Source: JAUJNH01 sp038253125
GTDB taxonomy: Bacteria; Actinomycetota; Acidimicrobiia; Acidimicrobiales; JAUJNH01
Direction of reading: 5' to 3'
NCBI GenBank assembly: GCA_038253125.1
Contig: JBBSHM010000013.1
Coordinates: 1 to 40,551, forward strand
Length of the DNA stretch: 40,551 nucleotides
Of this stretch, positions 7,894 to 19,113 are shown piece by piece. The first letter of the stretch is position 1. The number at the start of each line of letters is the position of its first letter. Below the pieces are notes generated by a model. The model was not told the origin of the DNA and did not search any database. It saw only the letters and a program-made list of their open reading frames with translations. The position numbers were made by a program, and so were the translations under genes.

Positions 7894-9447
7894 ATGCCGG
7901 CCGTGGCCGTGGCGAGCGCCTCCCGACGCGGGATCAGGCTGGCGCGCCCGACCTCGGCCGACGTCGACCGGGTCGGCCCCCCGGTCGTGCTGGCCGCCAT
8001 GGTGGCCCTCTACGTCGGCGTCTTCGCGCACCTGACCTGGCGCCAGCACGCCAACTGGGGGTCCCTCGGCTTCGACACCGGCATCTACGACCAGGGCATG
8101 TGGCTGCTCTCCCAGGGCCGAGACCCGTTCATGACCATCCGGGGCATGGACTACTGGGGCCACCACGTCGCCCTGATCGGCTACCTCTTCGCCCCGATCT
8201 ACCGGCTGGGCGGCGGCGTGCAAGCCGTCACCCTGGTCCACACGTCCTGGGTGGCCGCCGGCGCCATCCCCCTGTGGCTCATCACCCGTGACCGCCTCAT
8301 CGCCCCCGCCGGCTCCGGAGGCAAGGTGGCGGGGGCGTGGCTGGCGTTGGCCGTGCCTGTCGCCTACCTGCTCCACCCGGCGGTGCAGTGGGTGACGTGG
8401 TGGCTGTACCACCCCGATTCCATGGCCATCACCCCGCTGCTGTTCGCCTGGTGGCTGGCCCGCCGCGGACGTTGGCGGTGGTTCGCCCTGGCCTGCGTCG
8501 TGGCCATGGCCTGCAAGGAGGACGTGGCCCTGGCCATCTTGGTGCTCGGGGCGATCATGGGCATCCGGGGCCAGCGGCGCCCGGGGCTGCTGACGGCGGC
8601 GGCCGGCGCCGCCTGGTTCCTCGTCGCCAGCAAGCTCGTGATCCCCCTGCGCAACGACCACGCCCCGGCCTTCTACGAGTCGTACTTCCCCACCCTGGGC
8701 GGCTCGCTCCGGGAGATCCTCCGCAACCTTGTCGTGCACCCGTCCCGGGCTCTCGGCCTCCTTGCCCGGCCCCGCAACCCCGACTACGCCCTCAAGATGC
8801 TGGGCCCGGCCGGCTTCGTCCTGCCCCTGCTCGGCCCGCTCGGCCTGCTCGTCGCCGGCCCCCAGCTGGGCGTGAACCTGCTGGTCGAGGTGCAGAACGG
8901 CGCGACGATAAAGAGCCAGTACGCGTCGCTGCCGATCGTCGGGCTGTTCATCGGCGTGGCCGAGGGCATGGCCCTGCTGCGGCGCCGACCCGCCCTGCTC
9001 CGGGCGGCGGCGCTGTGGCTGGTGGCCTGCGCCCTCGTCGGCAGCCGGGTGTGGGGGCTGGCCCCCTACAGCCGCGACTTCCGGTCGGGGGTGTGGAGCG
9101 ATCATCCCCGCCACAACGTGGCCGAGCTGGACCGGGCCCTGGCCACGGTGCCGCCCCTCGGCCGGGTGTCGGCCAGCTACAACATCGTCACCCACTTCAC
9201 CCACCGCCCCGTCGTCTATGAGTTCCCGAACCCCTGGCTGTCCTCGAACTACGGGCCCAGCGGGAACGAGGTGGGCGACCCCGCCACCGTCGACTGGTTC
9301 GTGATCGAGCGCAGCGCCCTGGGTCAGCGTGATCGGGACTTGCTGGCCCGTCTGACCAGCCCCGGCGGCGGCTTCAAGGTGATGAGCGACGTCAACGACG
9401 TCATCGTGGGCCGCCGGGTCAGCCCGGAGAACCTGCCGCCACCGTGA
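7894..9447 (+). CDS. DUF2079 family membrane protein
   Basis: This 517-residue protein has many hydrophobic helices and belongs to the DUF2079 family. The diagnostic segment is FDTGIYDQGMWLLSQGRDPF after the first helix, followed by WGHHVALIGYLFAPIY. The family is widespread in actinobacteria and resembles GT-C glycosyltransferases, which use lipid-linked sugars at the outer face of the membrane; that activity is inference. The soluble C-terminal part includes YNIVTHFTHRPVVYEFPNPW. I chose the ATG at 7894 because upstream in-frame ATGs lie inside the divergent topA start region. The gene diverges from topA and converges on hppA with only 7 nt between stop codons. Confidence 0.8.
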   Translation: MPAVAVASASRRGIRLARPTSADVDRVGPPVVLAAMVALYVGVFAHLTWRQHANWGSLGFDTGIYDQGMWLLSQGRDPFMTIRGMDYWGHHVALIGYLFAPIYRLGGGVQAVTLVHTSWVAAGAIPLWLITRDRLIAPAGSGGKVAGAWLALAVPVAYLLHPAVQWVTWWLYHPDSMAITPLLFAWWLARRGRWRWFALACVVAMACKEDVALAILVLGAIMGIRGQRRPGLLTAAAGAAWFLVASKLVIPLRNDHAPAFYESYFPTLGGSLREILRNLVVHPSRALGLLARPRNPDYALKMLGPAGFVLPLLGPLGLLVAGPQLGVNLLVEVQNGATIKSQYASLPIVGLFIGVAEGMALLRRRPALLRAAALWLVACALVGSRVWGLAPYSRDFRSGVWSDHPRHNVAELDRALATVPPLGRVSASYNIVTHFTHRPVVYEFPNPWLSSNYGPSGNEVGDPATVDWFVIERSALGQRDRDLLARLTSPGGGFKVMSDVNDVIVGRRVSPENLPPP

Positions 9448-9454
9448 CCCGCCC

Positions 9455-12099
<2,645 letters not shown>

Positions 12100-12103
<4 letters not shown>

Positions 12104-12828
12104 GCGCTTCGCTCCTCCTGTGGAGTGTCTGTCGCCGGTACCTGGGTACTCGGGGGGGTGAAGGGCCGGACGTAGATCTGCTGGGCCACCCGGTGGCTGA
12201 TGGTGCGGGCCGAGCCGTCTACCAGGAGCACCAGCGGGCCGTCGAAGGGATGCTTCTCGCGGACCTCGATGACGACCCCGGGTCGCAGCCCGAGCGTCTC
12301 CAGGAAGTCGATGACGTCCTGATCCATGGAGCCGGGCACGGCGACCACGGCCACGTCGCCGGGCTCGAGGCTGTAGAGCGGCGGCATCGACTGGATCTCG
12401 CTGACCTCGGGCTCGGGGATGGGAAAGCCGTGGGGGCAGGTCGCCGGTCGGTGGAGCGCCACGAAGAGCCGCTCGAGCACCTCGTCCGGAAGGTCGTGCT
12501 CGAACGAGGGCGCCAGGCGGTCGGCCTCATTCCAGGCGTAGCCGAGCATGTCGGACAGGAAGCGCTCCACCACCCGGTGGCGGCGGATCACCCCGACAGC
12601 CATGCGCCGCCCGAGGTCGGTCAGCTCGACCCCTTTGTAGGGGGTGTGATCGGCCAGCTCGCGCTTGGCCAGGCGCTTGAGCGTGGCCGTCACGGTTCCG
12701 GGGCTGACGCCGAGGGCATCGGCGAGGTCGCCGGTGTGGGCCGGGCGCGGGTCACCGCTGCGGGGAACGGTCAGCCGGTACACGGCCTTCAGGGTCTCGC
12801 GCTCGGATTTCGAAAGGGTCGCTTCCAT
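12100..12828 (-). CDS. DtxR/MntR-family transcriptional regulator with altered metal site
   Basis: This 242-residue protein has the DtxR layout: an N-terminal winged helix (VSPGTVTATLKRLAKREL), a dimerization domain, and a C-terminal FeoA/SH3-like domain from about residue 150. Aligned by eye to DtxR, the metal ligands are partly changed. His79 and Glu83 are kept in RRHRVVERF, and Glu105-His106 in SFEHDL. Cys102 is replaced by Pro and His98 by Asp, and Met10 corresponds to Glu. The main metal site therefore cannot be that of DtxR or of MntR, which has Glu at 102. Its stop codon overlaps the hppA start by 4 nt, so the two are probably one transcript. The metal or signal sensed is unknown. Confidence 0.8.
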
Positions 12829-12918
12829 CGGTTTCAGCCGGCCGCACCCTAGTTTTTCCCCGCCCAAAACCGCAAGACCGCCTTCCCCCCGATGGAGCTT
12901 CTCGTGTAGTCTCATGCT

Positions 12919-13473
12919 ATGGCCATCCGACCCGATCTTCGAACTCTGCAGGCTGCTGCCGCCGCCGTCGAGCGAACCGCCGCCGACGTCGAGGCTGACG
13001 GCGCCAACGTCAACCGCCAGCTTGGCGCCATCGCCTGGAAGGGGCTGCGCCGCGAGCGGGTGCTGGCCCTGGCCGACGCCGCGGTCAGCAGCGGTCGGCG
13101 TCAGGCCGAGGCCGAGCGGGAGCTGGCCCGGGCGCTGCGCGAGCTGGCCGGCGCCGTCGAGCGTGAGCTTGAGCAGCTGGCCCTGCTGGCGGCCCGGGCC
13201 AGACAGCACCTCGAAGAGCTTCTGGCCCGAGCTCAGGCGCTGGCCGCCCGCGCCGCCGAGGAGGTGGCTACGGCCGCCCGCAGCCTGGTCACCATCGCCT
13301 TTGACCTGGCCACGGGCGATCCCAACGGGGCCCTGCGGGCGGCTCAGGGCCTGGTCAACCAGGTCGAGCAGGTCCTGCGGTCGATCACCGTGCGGCTCCA
13401 GGGCCTGCCTGCGTCGGACGATCCCGTCTGGCGCTCCCTCGGCGAGGAGATCCTCCGGTGGCAACCGCTGTGA
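12919..13473 (+). CDS. Helical protein of unknown function
   Basis: I do not recognise this 184-residue protein. It is almost wholly alpha-helical, with no membrane segment or signal peptide. Residues 45-135 are a long Ala/Glu/Arg-rich coiled-coil region, for example RQAEAERELARALRELAG. A shorter C-terminal helix pair ends in the sequence WRSLGEEILRWQPL. The size and helical content recall the small helical partners of ESX-type secretion substrates, but there is no clear WXG motif and no secretion ATPase nearby, so that link is speculative. The next gene starts inside its last codons. The ATG has only a weak ribosome binding site. The 90-nt region upstream is shared with the divergent DtxR-like gene. 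Confidence 0.7.
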   Translation: MAIRPDLRTLQAAAAAVERTAADVEADGANVNRQLGAIAWKGLRRERVLALADAAVSSGRRQAEAERELARALRELAGAVERELEQLALLAARARQHLEELLARAQALAARAAEEVATAARSLVTIAFDLATGDPNGALRAAQGLVNQVEQVLRSITVRLQGLPASDDPVWRSLGEEILRWQPL

Positions 13474-14783
13474 GCGAGGACGGGTTGCTGGTGGGCGGGG
13501 AGCCGACGGCGGTGCTGGCCGCCTCCTCCGCCCTGTACGAGGTGGCGCTGCGCACCGACAACGTCGGCGGTGACCTCGTCGCCGCCCTGGGGCCGGCCGC
13601 CACCACCGTCATGGCGGCGACTCCGTTCGCACCGGTGCAGGCCGGCGCGGTGGAGAGCGCCATGGCGGCCGTGGTGGCCAGCCCGAGCGCCGGTCTCGGC
13701 ACCGTCGCCGCCGCCTACGAGGCGGCTTCCCTCCAGCTGCGCCTGGCTGGCGAGGCCCTCGAGCTGGCCGGGGTGGCCACCCTGTTGAGCGTCGGTGGGG
13801 CGGCGCTGGCGCGGGGCGAGCGGCCCGTGGTCCTGCCGGACGGCGGTGGCGGTGGCGTCGACCTGAGGCGCGAGGCGATGTCGGCCGGCCTGTCGCTGGA
13901 GGCGCTCGGGGAGACGGGCGCCCTGAGCGTCCGGCTGGTCGAGAGGCCGGACGGCACCACCTTCTACGTGGTCGAGCTGAAGTCGGCGGCTCAGGCCGCG
14001 GCGTCCTTCGGTGGTCAGCTGAACGGGGCGGGCGCCATGGCCACCGCGGCGACCGGGCTGGAGGCGACCCAGCGCTGGGCCGTGCCCTCCAGACACGACG
14101 CCGAGCTGCTGATCGCCGCCCTCTCGGCCTCCACGGTCCTCGTCGCCGGATCGGCGCTGAACGCCCTTGTCGGCCGCTCGAGCTTCGTGCCGCCCCCGCC
14201 CACCGAGGTCACGATCGGTTCGATGGCCTCGCTGGCTGGCACCGCCACCTCGCCCGTAGTGGCCTCAGGGATGACCGGCACGCTGACCGTGCGCAACGAG
14301 GTCACCGTGCTGGCCGACGGAGGCCAGCGTCTGATCGTCTCACTCAGGGGATCCGGCCAGGCGGCCCTCCAGGGCGTGGCCGGTGTCGGCGGAGCCGGGG
14401 CGTTGGCGGTCGGTGTCGAGCTCGACCCGGCGGGACAGGTCTCCAAGCTGAGCCTGACCACGAGCGAGGAGATCGACCGGGGCCGCCACGGCATGCCCGT
14501 GCTCGAGGCCGGGAACCGTGAGGCCACGCTGGTGGAGAAGCGGTGGAACCTGGCGGTGACGCCCGAGCTGCGGGCCCGCGCCGAACGGGTGGCCGGCACC
14601 GCCGCCAGCGGACGACCACCGGACGAGGAGGACATCCGCGCCCTGTCCGACGCCGTCGAAGGGGTGGCACCGCAGGTCCGCACCTACGACGTCCGCCACC
14701 AGGAGGGCTCGTTCGACGTCGCCGCCGAGATCGGCCTCGGAGGGTCGGTCGGCGTCGACACCGCCACGCTGCGCACGCCCTAG
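13458..14783 (+). CDS. Unknown protein, paired with the preceding helical protein
   Basis: I do not recognise this 441-residue protein. The first 120 residues are Ala/Val-rich helices, including VGGDLVAALGPAATTVMAA. The middle and C-terminal parts look beta-rich, with strands such as LTVRNEVTVLADGGQRLIV. There is no signal peptide. Weakly hydrophobic stretches occur near residues 105-118 and 215-235. The GTG at 13458 has GAGGAG 8 nt upstream. A GTG at 13470, overlapping the previous stop codon as GTGA, is an equally reasonable start. The overlap with the helical protein implies the two products act together. A helix-rich N-terminus with a variable C-terminal part is seen in some actinobacterial secreted effectors, but nothing here proves secretion. 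Confidence 0.7.
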   Translation: MATAVSEDGLLVGGEPTAVLAASSALYEVALRTDNVGGDLVAALGPAATTVMAATPFAPVQAGAVESAMAAVVASPSAGLGTVAAAYEAASLQLRLAGEALELAGVATLLSVGGAALARGERPVVLPDGGGGGVDLRREAMSAGLSLEALGETGALSVRLVERPDGTTFYVVELKSAAQAAASFGGQLNGAGAMATAATGLEATQRWAVPSRHDAELLIAALSASTVLVAGSALNALVGRSSFVPPPPTEVTIGSMASLAGTATSPVVASGMTGTLTVRNEVTVLADGGQRLIVSLRGSGQAALQGVAGVGGAGALAVGVELDPAGQVSKLSLTTSEEIDRGRHGMPVLEAGNREATLVEKRWNLAVTPELRARAERVAGTAASGRPPDEEDIRALSDAVEGVAPQVRTYDVRHQEGSFDVAAEIGLGGSVGVDTATLRTP

Positions 14784-14797
14784 CCCCGGCTGAACCG

Positions 14798-16756
14798 CTA
14801 CCCGCCGGGGTCGCCCTCGGCGTCGGCGCCCTCCTGGGCCACGCCGACGGGCGCCCCGGCCGGCTGGGCCAGCGCCTCGATCCGGGCCGCCGCCCGGGCC
14901 AGGTCCCGGCGGCTTACGTGGTAGGGCACGGAGGTGACGACGGTGTTCGGCCGTTGGAGCAGAGCGAGCTTCAGCGTCAGCGCCGTCTGGTTGTGGAGGA
15001 TGTTCTCGTACCAGTGGTCCACCACGAACTCCGGTATCAGCACCGTGACGGTGTCGTCGTCCCAGCGGTCCTCAAGCTCGTCGAGGAAGGCGACGATCGG
15101 GCTGACCAGGTCACGGTAGGGCGAGTTCAGCGACTCGAGCGGGATCTCCAGCCCAAGATCGACCCACTGGCGCTGCAGCGCCTCGGTCGTCTCCTCGTCG
15201 TCAGCGACGTGTACCGCAGCCAGGTGGGTGGGACGCATGCTCTTGGCGTACTCGAGCGAGCGGAGCACCCCTTTGTGCAGGCGCGACACCAGGACGACCA
15301 CCGTGTGGTTCACCGCCCGGGGCCGCACGTCACCAGGATCAAGGTCCAGCGCCGAGTGCATGTTGCGGTAGTGCTTGGCCACGAAGACGAAGCCCGTCAT
15401 GACCACCGGCACGACGACGATCGGCACCCAGGCCCCGCTCGTGAACTTGGTGCTGGCGACGATCAGCAGCACGACGAAGGTGGCGACGGCGCCGACGCCG
15501 TTGATCGTGGCGTTCAGCCGCCACCGGGGCTCCCGGACCCGCTGGTGGTGGCGGACCATGCCCATCTGGCTGAGCGTGAAGGAGGTGAACACGCCGATGG
15601 CGTACAGCGGGATGAGGGCGTTGGTCTTGCCGCCGAAGGCCACGAGGAGGACCCCGGCGGCCACGGCCAGGAAGACGATCCCGTTGGAGAAGACGAGGCG
15701 GTCGCCGCGGTTGGCGAACTGGCGGGGCAGGTAGCCGTCCTTGGCGATGAGGGACGAGAGACGGGGGAAGTCGGCGTAGGCAGTGTTAGCCGCCAGCGTC
15801 AGGATGCCGGCGGTGGCGAACTGGAGGATCAGGTAGAGCGGCCCCTTGCCGAACACGAACAGGCCCATCTGGGAGAACACCGTCTGGGTCTTGCTCGGGA
15901 AGGGCCGCAGGTGGTGGGCCAGGACCGCCGTACCGAAGAACAGCGTGCCGAGGATGAGGCCCATGGCCACCAGCGTGGCGGCCGCGTTCTTCGACTCCTT
16001 GCGGCGGAAGGCGGGGACCCCGTTGGAGATGGCCTCCACGCCGGTCAGGGCCACCGCTCCGGAGGAGAACCCCTTCAGGATGAGGAACAGGCTCAGGTTG
16101 CCGCCGGCCTCCCGGGCCCCCTCGAAGGTCGCGGGATCGAACTTGATGTGGCCGACGTCGCCGAAGAACACCTGCGAGAGGCCCCACACGACGAGGAGGG
16201 TGAGGATGACGATGTAGACGTAGGTGGGGCCGGCGAAGAACTTGCCGGATTCCTTGACGCCCCGCAGGTTCACGACGGTGATGAGGGCGATCAGCACCAG
16301 GCCGATCAGCACCCGTCGCTCGGCCAGCCCCTTGAAGGCCGGGATCGAGACGATGGCGGCCACGCCGGCGGAGACCGAGACGGCGACGGTGAGGATGTAG
16401 TCGATCAGCAGCGACGCGCCGGCCAGCAGGCTCGGCTTCTCCCCCAGGTTCTCGCGTGACACCACGTAGGAGCCGCCGCCGCTCGGGTAGGCGAAGATCG
16501 TCTGGCGGTAGCTGACGACGACGATGGTGAGCAAGATGGCGACGGCGATGGCGATCGGCACCAGCACCGAAAGGCCCTTGTCCAGGCTGGAGCCGCCGAG
16601 GGCAGTGACGAAGAGGATCTCCTCGGCGGCGTAGGCCGTGGAGGAGATGGCGTCGGATGAGAACACAGCCAGGGCTATGACCTTGGGGATGCGCTGGTGC
16701 TCCGACTCGCTCGTGGCCAGCGGTCGGCCGACCAGGACACGCTTCACGACGCTCAC
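14798..16756 (-). CDS. APC-superfamily permease, KimA-like potassium importer
   Basis: This 652-residue membrane protein has an APC-superfamily core of about twelve helices, starting IALAVFSSDAISSTAYAAEE. It then has a soluble cytosolic domain of about 170 residues (NHTVVVLVSRLHKGVLRSL onward) that resembles the C-terminal domain of KimA/YdaO. KimA imports K+ with protons. Many relatives are annotated only as amino acid permeases, so the substrate rests on family resemblance and context. The gene diverges by 63 nt from two TrkA-type genes, the same order as Rv2690c-ceoB-ceoC in Mycobacterium tuberculosis. No c-di-AMP riboswitch fits in the short upstream gap. Regulation by c-di-AMP through the soluble domain is possible. 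Confidence 0.85.
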   Translation of the reverse strand: MSVVKRVLVGRPLATSESEHQRIPKVIALAVFSSDAISSTAYAAEEILFVTALGGSSLDKGLSVLVPIAIAVAILLTIVVVSYRQTIFAYPSGGGSYVVSRENLGEKPSLLAGASLLIDYILTVAVSVSAGVAAIVSIPAFKGLAERRVLIGLVLIALITVVNLRGVKESGKFFAGPTYVYIVILTLLVVWGLSQVFFGDVGHIKFDPATFEGAREAGGNLSLFLILKGFSSGAVALTGVEAISNGVPAFRRKESKNAAATLVAMGLILGTLFFGTAVLAHHLRPFPSKTQTVFSQMGLFVFGKGPLYLILQFATAGILTLAANTAYADFPRLSSLIAKDGYLPRQFANRGDRLVFSNGIVFLAVAAGVLLVAFGGKTNALIPLYAIGVFTSFTLSQMGMVRHHQRVREPRWRLNATINGVGAVATFVVLLIVASTKFTSGAWVPIVVVPVVMTGFVFVAKHYRNMHSALDLDPGDVRPRAVNHTVVVLVSRLHKGVLRSLEYAKSMRPTHLAAVHVADDEETTEALQRQWVDLGLEIPLESLNSPYRDLVSPIVAFLDELEDRWDDDTVTVLIPEFVVDHWYENILHNQTALTLKLALLQRPNTVVTSVPYHVSRRDLARAAARIEALAQPAGAPVGVAQEGADAEGDPGG

Positions 16757-16819
16757 GGCGCCACCCTATGGCTCCGGCCAGGTTGCAACCGGGGGGTGAG
16801 CGAGTCTTGACTACGGCCC

Positions 16820-17479
16820 ATGCGCGTCATCGTGGTGGGCTGCGGCCGCGTCGGGCGCGAGCTCGCCGTCGACCTCCAGGCGGGCGGCCACGCCGTCTCG
16901 ATCATCGACAAGAACCGACTCTCGTTCCGGCGCCTCCCCGACAGATGGACGGGCCAGCCGGTGGTCGGCTTCGGCTTCGACCGCGACACCCTGGAGAAAG
17001 CTGGCATACGCCAGGCCGATGCCTTGGCGGCCGTGACGAACGGCGACAACACCAACATCGTCACGGCCCGCATCGCCCGCGAGACCTACGAGGTGCCCAA
17101 CGTGGTCGCCCGCATCTATGACCCCCGGCGTGCTGCTGTCTACCAGCGCCTCGGGATACCTACCGTGGCCACCGTGTCGTGGGCCACCGACCAGGTGATC
17201 CGCCGGCTGACCCCCGAGCAGCGGTCGGTCGACTGGGTGGATGTCAGCGGCTCGGTCAGCCTCCTCGAGGTGAGGGTGCCCGATGCCTGGTGCGGCCACC
17301 GGCTGTCCAAGCTGGAGGGCGAGGGTTGGCGGCTGGTGGCCATCCAACGGGCCGGCGGCACGCGGCTGGCCGACGGCGAGCTGGTGGGCCAGGAGGGCGA
17401 CATCCTGCACGTCGCCGTGCGCAAGGAGCGGATCGAGGCGCTAGAGACCCGCCTCAGCGAGGGAGGAGCGCACGCATGA
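16820..17479 (+). CDS. ceoB: TrkA-type potassium uptake regulatory protein (CeoB-like)
   Basis: This 219-residue cytosolic protein has an RCK_N Rossmann domain with the nucleotide-binding loop VGCGRVGREL and the acidic residue in SIIDKN. An RCK_C domain follows from about residue 135. Such proteins bind NAD(H) or adenine nucleotides and gate potassium transporters. It is the first of two single-unit TrkA proteins in tandem, together equivalent to the double-length E. coli TrkA. Its stop codon overlaps the start of the next gene (ATGA). The divergent neighbour is the KimA-like permease, which suggests a common role in potassium balance. The symbol is by synteny with M. tuberculosis. Confidence 0.88.
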   Translation: MRVIVVGCGRVGRELAVDLQAGGHAVSIIDKNRLSFRRLPDRWTGQPVVGFGFDRDTLEKAGIRQADALAAVTNGDNTNIVTARIARETYEVPNVVARIYDPRRAAVYQRLGIPTVATVSWATDQVIRRLTPEQRSVDWVDVSGSVSLLEVRVPDAWCGHRLSKLEGEGWRLVAIQRAGGTRLADGELVGQEGDILHVAVRKERIEALETRLSEGGAHA

Positions 17480-18153
17480 AGGTCGCCATATGCGGAGCCG
17501 GCAAGGTCGGCAGCTACATCGCCTCCGACCTGCTCGCCAACGGTCACGACGTCCTGGTGATCGAGAAGGACCCCGACCTGGTGGCCCGGGCGTCAGAGCG
17601 CCTTCAGGTGAGGTGGTTCGTGGCCGACGCCTGCGAGCTGTCCTCCCTGCACGAGAGCGGGCTGGCCGACGTCGAGGTGGTCGTGGCGGCCACCGGCCTC
17701 GACCAGGTCAACCTGGTGATCTCGCTGCTGTCGAAGCAGGAGTTCGCCGTCCCGAGGGTCGTGGCCCGGGTGAACCACCCGAAGAACCAGTGGCTGTTCA
17801 ACGAGAGCTGGGGCGTGGACGTGGCGGTGTCGGCCCCCCACCTCCTCACCGCCCTGGTCGAGGAGGCGGTGAGCGTGGGCTCGCTGGTGCAGCTGCTCCA
17901 GTTCGAGGGCGGCGACGCCAGCCTGGTCGAGGTCACCCTCGCCCCGAGCTCACCGGCAGCCAACCGGGCCATAGTCGAGCTGAAGGTGCCCCGCGACGCC
18001 TCGATAGTGGCCCTCGTCCGCCAGCGCCAGCTGATGGTGCCCCGGGGTGACACCGTTCTCCAGGTCGGCGACGAGGTTCTGGCCCTGGTCACCAAGGAGT
18101 CCGAGGACGACGTGCGCCAGCTCCTCGTCGGGACGCTGGCCCCTCAGGGCTGA
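17476..18153 (+). CDS. ceoC: TrkA-type potassium uptake regulatory protein (CeoC-like)
   Basis: This is the second TrkA protein, 225 residues, with the Rossmann loop CGAGKVGSYIASDL and the acidic residue in LVIEKD. The RCK_N domain continues to about residue 135 and the RCK_C domain covers about residues 140-220, including VPRGDTVLQVGDEVLAL. The ATG start overlaps the previous stop by 4 nt, and GGGAGGAG lies upstream inside that gene, so translation is coupled. The two TrkA proteins probably form a mixed regulatory ring on a K+ transporter. No membrane TrkH/KtrB subunit is present in the window, so the partner is either the divergent KimA-like permease or lies elsewhere. Confidence 0.88.
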   Translation: MKVAICGAGKVGSYIASDLLANGHDVLVIEKDPDLVARASERLQVRWFVADACELSSLHESGLADVEVVVAATGLDQVNLVISLLSKQEFAVPRVVARVNHPKNQWLFNESWGVDVAVSAPHLLTALVEEAVSVGSLVQLLQFEGGDASLVEVTLAPSSPAANRAIVELKVPRDASIVALVRQRQLMVPRGDTVLQVGDEVLALVTKESEDDVRQLLVGTLAPQG

Positions 18154-18219
18154 TCCCCTAACGGCGGGCCGGCTGTGACCGGCGTAGGCGAGCGCTTCGG
18201 TGACTCGGCTGTGGGTGGC

Positions 18220-18585
18220 TCAGCCCAGGAGTTCGTAGACCGGGTTGTACAGCGTCGGCCGCCCGGTGCGGGCGGCGGGAGTGGGTCGTCCGGTCACGAT
18301 CAGGCGGGCGCCCGGGCGTATGCCGGCGATGCGACGCCGGCCCGTCCACAGCACCACCAGGCAGCCGGTACCGTCCTGCACCGTGGCCTCCAGCCACGGC
18401 GACCCCTGGCGCGACGGGACGATCCGCACGCTGGCGATCTGGCCGGCCACCGTGGCCTCCTGGCGGGGCTGCATGCCGCCGATCGTGGTCGTGACGCCGG
18501 AACGGGCGCAGAACTGGAGCAGCTTCTCGCGGTCGACGGTGTCCTGACTGGTGGTCACCTTCTTCAGCAGGCCCTTCAGCGTCAC
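18220..18585 (-). CDS. OB-fold nucleic acid-binding domain protein
   Basis: This is a small protein of about 121 residues. The central part has a five-strand OB-fold pattern: EATVAGQIASVRIVP, then WLEATVQDGTGCLVVLW and GARLIVTGRPT. The segment VQDGTG is typical of the OB domains of RecG and related helicases. It has no other domain, so it may bind single-stranded nucleic acid or a protein. A similar OB gene, Rv2694c, sits near ceoBC in M. tuberculosis, so this is a conserved neighbourhood. I use the GTG at 18585, which overlaps the upstream RsbW-like stop as GTGA and follows GAGGTGG. An upstream ATG at 18606 is less likely. Confidence 0.8.
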   Translation of the reverse strand: MTLKGLLKKVTTSQDTVDREKLLQFCARSGVTTTIGGMQPRQEATVAGQIASVRIVPSRQGSPWLEATVQDGTGCLVVLWTGRRRIAGIRPGARLIVTGRPTPAARTGRPTLYNPVYELLG

Positions 18586-19103
18586 GGTGCCACCTCGTCG
18601 TCCCACGCCGCCGCCAGGTCGAGTTCGTCGAAGTCGAGCAGGCCCTCGGTGCCGTTGTCGCCCAGCGAGGGCCGGCAGCGCAGGACCATGGTGACCGTGG
18701 TGCCTCCGTCATCGGAGGTGAAGGTGACCTCGTCGACCAGGTTGCGGATGATCGGTATGCCGAGGCCACGTTCGAAGTTCAGGCGATCGGGATCGGTGAC
18801 GGCGGGATGGGACGGCAGCTCCATGAGGTCGAACCCGGGCCCGCGGTCCAGCACTGTCACCACCAGGCGGTCCTCGTCCTCGTCGACCCGGACCGTGACC
18901 CGGTCGGCCTCGTCCTTGGCGTCGTGCGCCTCGATGGCGTTGGTGCACGCCTCCGACAGTGCCAGGGTGAGGTCGGCCACCCTGTCGTCGGGCAGGGCGC
19001 GACGGCTCTTCGCCGCCGTTGAGACGACGAGCCGGGCCACGGCTACGAACTCGGCCCGCGGCGGGATCTCGAGGCTGAGGACCGTCTCGGTGGACACGTC
19101 CAA
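18582..19103 (-). CDS. rsbW: RsbW-type anti-sigma factor / serine kinase
   Basis: This is a HATPase_c_2 protein of about 173 residues. The N-box appears as LALSEACTNAIEAHD and the G1 box as LDRGPGFDL, with a G2-like GLGIPIIRNLVDEV. These are the ATP-binding motifs of the RsbW/SpoIIAB kinases, which bind sigma factors and phosphorylate an antagonist. The upstream gene encodes a matching STAS antagonist. After the core there is an unusual acidic tail of about 35 residues (LLDFDELDLAAAWDDE). The start is uncertain. TTG at 19103 has GAGG 8 nt upstream; a TTG at 19136 overlaps the STAS gene, and a GTG lies at 19097. No cognate stress sigma factor is adjacent. Confidence 0.85.
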   Translation of the reverse strand: MDVSTETVLSLEIPPRAEFVAVARLVVSTAAKSRRALPDDRVADLTLALSEACTNAIEAHDAKDEADRVTVRVDEDEDRLVVTVLDRGPGFDLMELPSHPAVTDPDRLNFERGLGIPIIRNLVDEVTFTSDDGGTTVTMVLRCRPSLGDNGTEGLLDFDELDLAAAWDDEVAP

Positions 19104-19113
19104 GCTGGTGACC

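Noticed and set aside
14543..16459. Open frame of 638 codons antisense to the KimA-like permease
   Set aside because: The translation is low complexity with no recognisable motif. The permease on the minus strand has clear helices.
16757..16819. c-di-AMP (ydaO-type) riboswitch before the KimA-like gene
   Set aside because: Only 63 nt separate the divergent start codons, too short for that riboswitch, and no matching structure is seen.
18168..18183. Hairpin GCCGG-CCGGC between the convergent ceoC and OB-fold genes
   Set aside because: It has only 5 bp and no U-run, so a terminator could not be supported.
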